Assembly (NCBI GenBank): GCA_016550425.1
Contig: JABXGS010000109.1
Span: 1 to 20,039, forward strand
Direction: 5' to 3'
Source of the DNA: an archaeon
GTDB lineage: Archaea > Asgardarchaeota > Hermodarchaeia > Hermodarchaeales > Hermodarchaeaceae
DNA length: 20,039 bases
Of this stretch, positions 1-5,877 are shown in pieces; position 1 is the first letter of the stretch, and each line of letters starts with the position of its first letter. A program made the position numbers and the translations under genes. The notes beneath the pieces are model-generated. The model had not been told where the DNA came from. It searched no databases and saw nothing but the letters and a program-made list of their open reading frames with translations.

Positions 1-280
1 CAAGTTTTTGGTTTTTTATTTCTAATTCTTGATAGGCAAACTCGGTGCCTACTGTCATGGTGGGCGTCGTGCTATAATCGTAGAGATAGCGTTGGTTTAA
101 GCTGGTCTTCCCCACTCCTCCTTCGCCAGCAACAATTACTTTGAAAATAGGCGTCTTGGGCTTGATTGCTGGAGTTTCAAGTATTGCCTCTGTTCTATCA
201 TTTACTCGTTCGTGAGTAGCCAGTGTGTACACCACGCCGGGAGCCAATTGTGGCGAAACCACTCTTCGAGCGGTTGCCAC
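1..280 (-). CDS. Ras/Rab-type small GTPase, 5' end only
   Basis: The minus strand reads TPIFKVIVAGEGGVGKTSL followed by NQRYLY and then TPTMTVGTEF. This is the beta1 strand, the P-loop (GxxGxGKTS, bases about 101-127) and the switch I Thr-Val-Gly of a Ras-superfamily GTPase. The protein leaves the window about 30 residues after the P-loop, so the G3-G5 motifs are not visible. The frame is open back to a TAA at 392-394 and contains no ATG before the P-loop. Possible starts are TTG 385, GTG 280, GTG 262, TTG 247, GTG 235 and GTG 232. I use GTG 280 arbitrarily, since none has a convincing ribosome binding site. The extension before the G domain could therefore be about 20 to 80 residues and looks low in structure. 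Such GTPases are expanded in Asgard archaea, where they are thought to act as nucleotide-dependent switches at membranes. The gene is divergent from the deacetylase gene. The family is sure; the start and exact subfamily are not. Confidence 0.85.
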   Translation of the reverse strand, partial: MATARRVVSPQLAPGVVYTLATHERVNDRTEAILETPAIKPKTPIFKVIVAGEGGVGKTSLNQRYLYDYSTTPTMTVGTEFAYQELEIKNQKL

Positions 281-417
281 ACCTTTCAGGTCAATTACAG
301 GAAACCCGATTTTTATATTCTCCCAGTTCTTCGATCCATTGTGATATTTTGTTGGATTTTTCGCAAGTACTTTAGGCGGAAACAACGAATATTAAGTGAA
401 ACCATCATTAGGGACGG

Positions 418-1590
418 ATGGTCGCTGTGACAGATTCGATCGCTGTTTATTACGATGAGCAGTTCATCAAATATGATTTGGGTCCCCATCATCCCCTTCA
501 TCAAGATCGAATCCTATTACATTATGAACTGAGTAAAGCACTCGGTATTCTATCTAGCCCCGGAGTTAGCGAACCGGATTTCGAACCAGTAGATGATGAA
601 CTGCTACGATTTGTTCACACTCAGGAGTATATTGATGAGATTCGGGCCCTAAGCCAGAAACAGGGATATTCCACCTTGGATATGGGTGATACTGTAGCGT
701 TTCCTGGAGCTTATGACATTACCCGGCTTATGGTGGGGGCAACCATAGCCTGTGTGGATAGTGTGATGCAAGGTAAAACAGACCATGCCTGGAACCCGGG
801 AGGGGGTCTGCATCATGCCCATGCCAACCGAGCCGCTGGATTTTGTATTTTCAATGACGTAGCCATAGCCTGTCATTACCTAAAAAGGAAATATCAACAA
901 AAACGTATATTGTACTTAGACATCGATGTCCATCATGCGGACGGCGTTCAAGAGCAGTTTGAAACAGATCCAGAGGTGCTAACCTTGTCCATTCACCAAA
1001 CAGGCCGTACCCTCTATCCAGGAACTGGATATCCCCATGACATCGGTGAAGGCGAAGGACGAGGATATACTGTGAATCTTCCAATGCCCCCTTACACACA
1101 AGACACTCAATACCTCGAAGCCTTCGAAGCCATCGTTCCCCCAATCATTGACGCTTTCAAACCCCAAGTAATTTTAATGCAAAATGGAGTGGACACACAT
1201 TTTCAGGATCAATTGGGCAATCTTCTCCTAACCACCAACGCATTTGCGAAAATAAGTCAGCGTGTTCACGAGCTCGCGCATCAATATTCACAGGGCAAGC
1301 TTATTGCGGTCGGTGGAGGTGGCTATTCCTATTATTCGGTTCCGCGATGCTGGACAGTAATTTTAGGACAACTATCAGGAGTGCATCTAGCCAATGAAAT
1401 TCCCGAAAGCTGGCAAATGTTATTCACAGAGATTACAGGCCTTCAAGCACCAGAGTGGCTTCATGATAAAGAAGTACCAACCCTTTCCCAAGTATACCAT
1501 GATCGGATTGGACGGATTGTCAAAGAAAGCGTCTCACGCGTCCAAGATTTTGTTTTTCCACTTCTCAAAATAAAGAAAACTAGCCCCTGA
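418..1590 (+). CDS. Class I HDAC / AcuC-type zinc deacetylase
   Basis: This 390-residue protein has the full arginase-fold deacetylase signature. His132-His133 in GGGLHHAHA are the catalytic pair. FCIFNDVAIA follows at 142-151. Asp168/Asp170/His172 in LDIDVHHADG, with Asp259 in NGVDTH, give the zinc ligands (Asp170, His172, Asp259). Tyr303 in GGGGYSYY is the oxyanion tyrosine. The length matches the AcuC/class I HDAC family. The reaction is removal of acetyl groups from lysine or related amines in the cytoplasm. In archaea, chromatin proteins such as Alba or histones, acetyl-polyamines or acetyl-CoA synthetase are all possible substrates, and the sequence does not choose between them. The start is ATG 418, preceded by a weak purine stretch (GGGACGG). 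The gene is divergent from the GTPase and convergent with the heat-shock regulator (48 bp between stops). The C-terminus ends in a short basic tail. Confidence 0.93.
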   Translation: MVAVTDSIAVYYDEQFIKYDLGPHHPLHQDRILLHYELSKALGILSSPGVSEPDFEPVDDELLRFVHTQEYIDEIRALSQKQGYSTLDMGDTVAFPGAYDITRLMVGATIACVDSVMQGKTDHAWNPGGGLHHAHANRAAGFCIFNDVAIACHYLKRKYQQKRILYLDIDVHHADGVQEQFETDPEVLTLSIHQTGRTLYPGTGYPHDIGEGEGRGYTVNLPMPPYTQDTQYLEAFEAIVPPIIDAFKPQVILMQNGVDTHFQDQLGNLLLTTNAFAKISQRVHELAHQYSQGKLIAVGGGGYSYYSVPRCWTVILGQLSGVHLANEIPESWQMLFTEITGLQAPEWLHDKEVPTLSQVYHDRIGRIVKESVSRVQDFVFPLLKIKKTSP

Positions 1591-1638
1591 TTTCGTTTAA
1601 GGCTAGGTTTGATTCATAACAGAATCGAAGTAACACCC

Positions 1639-2202
1639 TTACAAATACTTCTTCTGGAGTGCAGAAACTATGGAATCTAAAAATTTGCTGACCTCTTGCG
1701 ATTCTTTTGCCTTGACCTCTAATTGTTGTATCAAATCAATCGCAGCACGCTTCCGATCTAACTCGTTGGGAATATTGCTTAACCGTTGGACGCGAGAAAC
1801 TAGTTGGTAGATTTCTGGATAACTTCGTTGAATGACACCTTCAATGGTCCGCGGCTTTTGCATTGTTGGAACAACACGGACAACACGAATTCCTTGTGGG
1901 GTAATTTGCACAGATACACGGACCGTCTTCGCCAAGCGATAGTATTTCCGTGGTGGACCACGAATGCTTTCGTCTTCATATGTTTCTAAGAACCCCTTCT
2001 GAATAAGTTCCTGTAGATGACGTAGGATGGCCTGTTGGTGAACGGAGAGTTCGCGACTGAGTTGCCCAAGGAACATGGGCTCCTGGGAAAGCCGCCGTAA
2101 TATCTCGAAACGCGTGGGATTACCTAGCAGCCAAAATAGATGGACAGACTCATCATGGGAGTTACGATGGGACATGGCGATTACCTTCGTCGCGTGGGTC
2201 AC
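1639..2202 (-). CDS. Phr-like ArsR-family winged-helix repressor
   Basis: This 187-residue protein has an N-terminal winged helix at about residues 20-100: LLGNPTRFEILRRL, then LGQLSRELSVHQQAILRHLQ, then GPPRKYYRLAKTVRVSVQ. This pattern, including the R-G-x-P-R-K-Y-Y wing, closely resembles the Pyrococcus heat-shock regulator Phr, which is of similar length (about 200 residues). The C-terminal half is mainly helical and probably dimerises. The gene is divergent from hsp20 across a 137-bp spacer holding three inverted repeats, which fits Phr's known role as a repressor of hsp20 and of itself. The annotated ATG is 2202, but ATG 2175 (Met10) is likely the true start: it has an AAGGT motif 7 bases upstream, whereas 2202 lies against the first inverted repeat. 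It binds DNA in the cytoplasm; the inducing signal is inferred to be heat. Confidence 0.85.
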   Translation of the reverse strand: MTHATKVIAMSHRNSHDESVHLFWLLGNPTRFEILRRLSQEPMFLGQLSRELSVHQQAILRHLQELIQKGFLETYEDESIRGPPRKYYRLAKTVRVSVQITPQGIRVVRVVPTMQKPRTIEGVIQRSYPEIYQLVSRVQRLSNIPNELDRKRAAIDLIQQLEVKAKESQEVSKFLDSIVSALQKKYL

Positions 2203-2219
2203 TCACTAGATGTTAGTGA
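2203..2219. promoter_or_regulatory. Operator-like inverted repeat 1, by the regulator start
   Basis: A perfect inverted repeat TCACTA-N5-TAGTGA lies just upstream of the regulator gene. It covers the place where transcription from the minus-strand TATA-like box at 2231-2237 would begin (about 2209). It shares the TCACT/AGTGA core with the two repeats near hsp20, so it is a candidate autoregulatory operator. Confidence 0.55.
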
Positions 2220-2230
2220 CATTTTGCGAG

Positions 2231-2237
2231 TATTTAG
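2231..2237 (-). promoter_or_regulatory. TATA-like box of the regulator gene
   Basis: The minus strand reads CTAAATA here. It sits about 25 bases upstream of a start point inside inverted repeat 1, which matches archaeal TATA spacing. The call rests on motif and position only. Confidence 0.35.
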
Positions 2238-2258
2238 TGTTGTGGTTCTGTGGAAATG

Positions 2259-2266
2259 TTTAAAAG
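2259..2266 (+). promoter_or_regulatory. TATA box of hsp20
   Basis: TTTAAAAG is preceded by a purine-rich TGGAAATG that could serve as the BRE. Transcription would start near 2288, at the edge of inverted repeat 2, leaving a leader of about 50 bases with a strong ribosome binding site. Confidence 0.5.
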
Positions 2267-2286
2267 GAAGTATTACACACATTTTG

Positions 2287-2307
2287 TTAGTCACAATATG
2301 TGAGTAA
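2287..2307. promoter_or_regulatory. Operator-like inverted repeat 2, at the hsp20 start point
   Basis: Arms TTAGTCAC and GTGAGTAA are separated by AATAT and are complementary at 7 of 8 positions. The site covers the predicted hsp20 transcription start. A repressor bound here would block RNA polymerase, the mechanism described for Phr in Pyrococcus. Confidence 0.55.
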
Positions 2308-2313
2308 ATAAAT

Positions 2314-2326
2314 GTGAGTAACTCAC
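2314..2326. promoter_or_regulatory. Operator-like inverted repeat 3, before the hsp20 RBS
   Basis: A perfect inverted repeat GTGAG-TAA-CTCAC sits directly before the GGAGG at 2327-2331. It repeats the GTGAGT core of repeat 2 (7 bp between the two). This suggests tandem repressor binding from the start point to the ribosome binding site. Confidence 0.5.
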
Positions 2327-2331
2327 GGAGG
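2327..2331 (+). promoter_or_regulatory. Strong ribosome binding site of hsp20
   Basis: GGAGG lies 8 bases before the ATG at 2340 and fixes that start. Confidence 0.7.
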
Positions 2332-2339
2332 AAAACACC

Positions 2340-3002
2340 ATGAGCTTCTTTGATGAAACTGACGAATTTGATGAACTATTCAAACACCAAATGCAGGCAA
2401 TCCGTCGTATGTTCAACGATCTACAACAGTCCACCCCTCCTTCCGATTCTGATATCGAAAATCGTGAGAGTGTTCGCACTCAGCGATTTGGACCCTTTGT
2501 CTATGGTCGAACCACCTACTTGGGACCGGATGGTAAAATGCACACCCAAGAATGGGGCAATCTTCCTCCTCAAGCTCGTAAGGAACTCGAAGAAAGGATG
2601 CACACTCAAAGCGTTCCATTCCGATTTCCTCCAACACCTCAAGAACGACGTCCGTCACCAATCCCTGATCCCTTGACCCCAGACCGACCGTTTCCAGGGC
2701 CCCAAGCACAATTCAAACTCGACGCTGATGATTATCTAATCGATATTTTTGACACGGCAGATGGCTACACTGCAATCTTTGATACCCCTGCGATGAGTGA
2801 GCATGATGTCCAAGTCGACGTGAATGAGAAGCAATTGAAGCTTTGGGTGCAGGGGCGGATTTTCCGAGAATTGGAATTACCTATTCCTGTTACGCTTACC
2901 TCGCTCCAATTTCGTAATGGAATTGTAGAACTGCAGCTAAGATCCACAAAGTCAGAGGAAGAGCCCAAAGCCTCCGGGGAATCGACTGATCAGACGGCGT
3001 GA
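2340..3002 (+). CDS. Hsp20 / alpha-crystallin small heat-shock protein
   Basis: This 220-residue protein has an N-terminal acidic helical segment. A stretch follows at about 50-75 (GPFVYGRTTYLGPDGK then EWGN) typical of archaeal Hsp20 proteins, then a Pro-rich linker (97-122). The alpha-crystallin domain is at about 131-202: YLIDIFDTADGYTAIFDTP, DVQVDVNEKQLKLWVQG, and the closing NGIVELQLR. It is an ATP-independent holdase that binds unfolding proteins in the cytoplasm as an oligomer. A classic I-x-I/V C-terminal motif is not evident; the tail is acidic and polar (SEEEPKASGE). Placement beside the Phr-like repressor and the operator-like repeats indicates heat-inducible expression. At 220 residues it is longer than most (about 150-180) because of the N-terminal region and linker. 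Confidence 0.9.
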   Translation: MSFFDETDEFDELFKHQMQAIRRMFNDLQQSTPPSDSDIENRESVRTQRFGPFVYGRTTYLGPDGKMHTQEWGNLPPQARKELEERMHTQSVPFRFPPTPQERRPSPIPDPLTPDRPFPGPQAQFKLDADDYLIDIFDTADGYTAIFDTPAMSEHDVQVDVNEKQLKLWVQGRIFRELELPIPVTLTSLQFRNGIVELQLRSTKSEEEPKASGESTDQTA

Positions 3003-3011
3003 GGTCGAAAT

Positions 3012-3033
3012 GGACGGGTAGCCAGGCCCGTCC
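3012..3033 (+). terminator. GC-rich hairpin after hsp20
   Basis: A 7-bp stem GGACGGG/CCCGTCC with an 8-base loop starts 10 bases after the hsp20 stop. It is followed by a pyrimidine-rich run. It may terminate transcription or protect the 3' end. Archaeal termination often needs only a U-tract, and here that tract is weak. Confidence 0.4.
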
Positions 3034-3115
3034 TTCCCCACTATTTATCTTGCCTTGGAATTGCGGACTGTTAATGCTACCATCACCCTTTTAGGCAGAA
3101 TTTTCGTTTCTCACT

Positions 3116-3721
3116 TTGAGGTTTTACTTCTTGGCTCATGAGGACTTTACAGCTGAGCTCGCTTTTTTAAGTCAACAATATGGTGTTCCTAAACGTGTCG
3201 ATTTTGATGTTGAGATGCTCCATGATGAGTTTGCCCTTGTCCAACGTTCGATGGAACGGGGTCGACAGCACGATGTAACCATATTCATTCAATATCAGGG
3301 GAAATACGTAGTTATCGAAAAACACGCGTATGCGAAAACTGGGATTGTACGAGCTCCGTCTGGCGGAGCGCAACCTTCTGAAAGCTTAATCATTGCAGCG
3401 CAACGTGAAGCCAGTGAAGAAACAGGGTTTGATGTTGAAATTGACCGATTTGTCTTGGAATCACATGTGCGTTTACATTGTGGAACTCAGCCAGCTGTCC
3501 CTTGGGTCTCCTACGTCTTCCTTGCTCATGTTGTCGGAGGAACACTAGGAGCAAAAGATCTCAGAGAAATCTCGGATGTCCAACTCCGGTCACGCCAAGA
3601 ACTCCTAACTGATGTCCGACCATTAATGTTAGCCTCTGGACTAGGTGGTTTTGAATATCGAGCAAAGATGACGGATGCCTTCTTTGCCCAACTTGATAAT
3701 TTGGAAAGCCCCTCAGAATAA
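3116..3721 (+). CDS. Nudix hydrolase with TTG start
   Basis: This 201-residue protein has a perfect Nudix box, G-x5-E-x7-REASEETGF, at residues 83-105 (Gly83, Glu89, Arg97, Glu98, Glu101, Glu102, Gly104), which binds the metal and diphosphate. The family hydrolyses nucleoside diphosphates linked to another moiety (NTPs, ADP-ribose, NADH, caps); the substrate cannot be told from this sequence. The N-terminal 50 residues (RFYFLAHEDF onward) form an extra segment before the core that starts at DVTIFIQYQGKYVVIEK. The start TTG at 3116 is the best available because the next in-frame ATG (Met34) would cut into this segment; no strong ribosome binding site is seen. The 3' end converges on the zinc-ribbon gene with only 10 bp between stops. 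Confidence 0.87.
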   Translation: MRFYFLAHEDFTAELAFLSQQYGVPKRVDFDVEMLHDEFALVQRSMERGRQHDVTIFIQYQGKYVVIEKHAYAKTGIVRAPSGGAQPSESLIIAAQREASEETGFDVEIDRFVLESHVRLHCGTQPAVPWVSYVFLAHVVGGTLGAKDLREISDVQLRSRQELLTDVRPLMLASGLGGFEYRAKMTDAFFAQLDNLESPSE

Positions 3722-3731
3722 AATGGGCAGA

Positions 3732-5033
3732 CTAAAGAGGGGCCGCACAATGGATGCAAAACTTGGCATCAGCAGCGGTCACCCGTCCACACTGTGGACA
3801 GATTTTACCTGCTTCAGCATCAGCTCGTGAAGTTGTTGGTTTTGGACTGGGGGTTTCAGGTTCCTCAGTCTTGGATTTTGATGTGATAACTTCTACTTCT
3901 TCCGGTTCTGAGCTGGTGACCTTTGAATCCGCAACCGTCGTTTCAGTGACTTCAAAACGAGTGATTGGACCAGTCCGCATAGCAGATTCCTTTTTAATGA
4001 TATGATCGCAGGCGAGCAGGGCATAGTTGAGCCGCTCGGCTTTGCCTGTAAGTGTCTCTTTCGTTGCCATATCTTTTATTTCGTCGTCTCCTATTAGTAA
4101 ACGTGCATTTAAGGTTTCTAACTCTTCTTTGACTTCGGCATGATCTTGTTGGATTTGGGCATGATAGCCTTGAAGCTTCGTGAGCCCCTCTTTGATTTGC
4201 TCATCCATACGGGCTAGTTTTTCGTCATATTCTTGTGCGAGGCGGTCATAGACTCGTTCACTGACTTCCCCTTTCTGATGGAGAGCTTCAAGGCGGTCCA
4301 GTTCACTTTTTTCATTAATGTAAGAATCGATGAGTTCCTCTAATTCGAAATCACTATCACCTGCAGCCTGACTTAGTTCATCCAAGAGCTCGTCTGATTC
4401 AGCGCCATTTTTCACCAGCTCATCTTCAAGTGTGAGCTGGCGTCCACGAGCCATGAGGCTGGCTAAGACTTTGGCAGGCACTTGTATGGGTTTAACTGCA
4501 GTGACTGGCTCTTTTGTAGGTGGAGGTCTTTTTACAGGTGCAGGTTCTGCAGTTTCAGAGGCTTCTGTAAGTTTGCCCCCACAAAATATGCAGAACTTAG
4601 TACTGGGTTTAGCTTCACGACCACAAGATGAGCAAACTAGTGCTGAAGTTTTTGAGGTGGGAGAAGATTCCACAGGTGTCGATTCTGATGGAGGCGGAAC
4701 AGCTGTTGAGAGTGCTTGTCCGCAATTAATACAGAAATTTGAAGACGCAGGGTTGTTCCCGAACCCGCAATGAGGACAGGCATTTAGATCAGAAGGCGTG
4801 GGAGTAGGAGTAGTAGGTTCTTCAATTGCAGTGCCACATTTAGTACAAAACTTAGTCCCTGCTTTCAGGGGTGAACCACAATTAGTACATTTCAGTTCTT
4901 CGATAGGAGATTGAGGTGTGAGAGCAGTTTGGGCTCCGGCAACAGGGTTACCACAGACCGTGCAGAATTTTGCTGATTCTTTAAGCGTTGCTCCACAACG
5001 AGCACATTTCTGAGTCATTGAAGTTCTCACCAT
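3732..5033 (-). CDS. Five-zinc-ribbon coiled-coil protein
   Basis: The protein has up to 433 residues. Four N-terminal CxxC-(10-11)-CxxC zinc ribbons use Cys10/13/24/27, 49/52/63/66, 86/89/101/104 and 134/137/148/151, joined by Pro/Thr/Ser-rich linkers. A charged helical, coiled-coil-like region spans about 228-345 (ELEELIDSYINEKSELDRLE, GEVSERVYDRLAQEYDEKL). A fifth ribbon is at the very C-terminus (Cys412/415/426/429). There is no signal peptide or membrane segment, so it is probably cytoplasmic. Many ribbons around a coiled coil suggest a scaffold or adaptor binding protein or nucleic acid; no enzymatic motif is visible. ATG 5018 (Met6) is the better start, because GGTGA lies 8 bases upstream while ATG 5033 has no such site. 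I do not recognise a named family beyond the ribbons. Confidence 0.85.
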   Translation of the reverse strand: MVRTSMTQKCARCGATLKESAKFCTVCGNPVAGAQTALTPQSPIEELKCTNCGSPLKAGTKFCTKCGTAIEEPTTPTPTPSDLNACPHCGFGNNPASSNFCINCGQALSTAVPPPSESTPVESSPTSKTSALVCSSCGREAKPSTKFCIFCGGKLTEASETAEPAPVKRPPPTKEPVTAVKPIQVPAKVLASLMARGRQLTLEDELVKNGAESDELLDELSQAAGDSDFELEELIDSYINEKSELDRLEALHQKGEVSERVYDRLAQEYDEKLARMDEQIKEGLTKLQGYHAQIQQDHAEVKEELETLNARLLIGDDEIKDMATKETLTGKAERLNYALLACDHIIKKESAMRTGPITRFEVTETTVADSKVTSSEPEEVEVITSKSKTEEPETPSPKPTTSRADAEAGKICPQCGRVTAADAKFCIHCAAPL

Positions 5034-5067
5034 GAAGTATTCAATGTGAGTGCTACAAATTGTACCC

Positions 5068-5084
5068 TTTATTACTTTCGTATT
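5068..5084. repeat. Degenerate copy of a short intergenic repeat
   Basis: TTTATTACTTTCGTATT resembles the two exact 14-bp copies at 5518 and 5791 (ATTCATTACTTTTG) and has the same orientation. It lies between the zinc-ribbon gene and the 95-residue membrane protein gene. The match is imperfect and could be chance in AT-rich DNA. Confidence 0.25.
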
Positions 5085-5129
5085 TTGGCATAAACGTCAA
5101 ACCAAAATTGAACCCCAATAAAAGTGGGA

Positions 5130-5417
5130 TTAATATTGTGAACTACTTCTTTGAAATGGGTTTAAGCGCGTTGAAATGGATATAGCCATCAAATTGCGAT
5201 TGGGGCGCAGAAAAAGAATCTTAAAGCCCATTCGCTCAAAGAATCTTAAAGCAAAGAATATAATGACGATGATGAGAACAATGAGAAGACCAAGAAATAC
5301 CGCATACATTAATCCACGAAATCCAAAATCATCAATCAATGGTGGCGGTTGGAAACTAGAAAAAAGAGATATCAAAACTATTAACAGATACTCCAAACTT
5401 ATTCTCTCTTGAACCAT
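5130..5417 (-). CDS. Small membrane protein, 95 residues
   Basis: The product has two hydrophobic segments, one at about 8-22 (LEYLLIVLISLFSSF) and one at about 36-60 (LMYAVFLGLLIVLIIVIIFF), separated by QPPPLIDDFG. A basic tail (FERMGFK, RPNRN, RSSSQY) follows. This looks like a real integral membrane protein; the opposite-strand reading of the same DNA is a run of basic residues typical of a shadow. The start ATG 5417 has no clear ribosome binding site. The hydrophobic-PPP-TM-basic layout resembles the 57-residue protein at 5600-5773 on the other strand. No family is recognised and the function is unknown. Confidence 0.6.
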   Translation of the reverse strand: MVQERISLEYLLIVLISLFSSFQPPPLIDDFGFRGLMYAVFLGLLIVLIIVIIFFALRFFERMGFKILFLRPNRNLMAISISTRLNPFQRSSSQY

Positions 5418-5517
5418 AATTTCAATACGGATTTTAACGATTTCGGTATAGGTCTGACTTTTTCAATTGAATCTTGGGCGGAATCGGTACAAAAACATGT
5501 TTAACAAAAATGATACC

Positions 5518-5531
5518 ATTCATTACTTTTG
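5518..5531. repeat. 14-bp direct repeat, copy A
   Basis: ATTCATTACTTTTG is identical to copy B at 5791-5804. The two copies flank the 57-residue membrane protein gene. The similarity continues with one-base differences (GAATAAT versus CAATAGT). Confidence 0.5.
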
Positions 5532-5555
5532 GAATAATATCAGGAATTAAGCAAC

Positions 5556-5565
5556 GATTTAAATT
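5556..5565 (+). promoter_or_regulatory. TATA-like box of the 57-residue gene
   Basis: The sequence GATTTAAATT is centred about 40 bases before ATG 5600. A start 25 bases downstream would leave a leader of only about 15 bases, close to leaderless, which fits the weak ribosome binding site (GGG at 5594-5596). Confidence 0.35.
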
Positions 5566-5599
5566 CTCATATCCACGAAAATATTGACGAGTTGGGAAA

Positions 5600-5773
5600 A
5601 TGCCATTTTGGATGGATAATCTTGGTTCAATCGTAATTTCTCAACCACCACCACCGCCAGTTGAAATATGGTGGCCACCACCTCTCCTTGTTGTATACTG
5701 GATAATTGCTATTTCGTTTCTTATTATAATCGCAATAATCATCTGGAAAAAGTGGTCAAGTCCAAAAGAATGA
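5600..5773 (+). CDS. Tiny single-pass membrane protein, 57 residues
   Basis: The start is ATG 5600 and the stop TGA 5771-5773. The protein reads MPFWMDNLGSIVISQPPPPP, then VEIWWPPP, then a membrane span LLVVYWIIAISFLIIIAIII, and ends WKKWSSPKE. A Pro-rich, Trp-flanked N-terminal part, one strong transmembrane helix and a short positive tail suggest an outside-N, inside-C orientation. A coding role is supported by the coherent hydrophobic segment with aromatic boundary residues, a TATA-like box upstream and exact direct repeats on both sides. It resembles in layout the 95-residue protein on the opposite strand. No family is recognised; a regulator or subunit of a membrane complex is a guess. 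Confidence 0.5.
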   Translation: MPFWMDNLGSIVISQPPPPPVEIWWPPPLLVVYWIIAISFLIIIAIIIWKKWSSPKE

Positions 5774-5790
5774 GTTACAGAAATGTAATG

Positions 5791-5804
5791 ATTCATTACT
5801 TTTG
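5791..5804. repeat. 14-bp direct repeat, copy B
   Basis: Exact second copy of ATTCATTACTTTTG, 18 bases after the stop of the 57-residue gene and 74 bases beyond the 3' end of the gelsolin-like gene. Confidence 0.5.
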
Positions 5805-5877
5805 CAATAGTCTGAAGTAAATAATAGAACTTTGACCCAAATCAAAGAAACAAAAAAAATTCTCGAGAGGAAAGCTG

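Noticed and set aside
212..430. 72-residue plus-strand frame before the deacetylase
   Set aside because: It overlaps the GTPase open frame and ends just inside the deacetylase start; composition (Ser, Cys, Arg) is not protein-like.
5176..5412. 78-residue plus-strand basic frame
   Set aside because: It is antisense to the 95-residue membrane protein; its many Lys, Arg and Met residues mirror the hydrophobic codons of the other strand.
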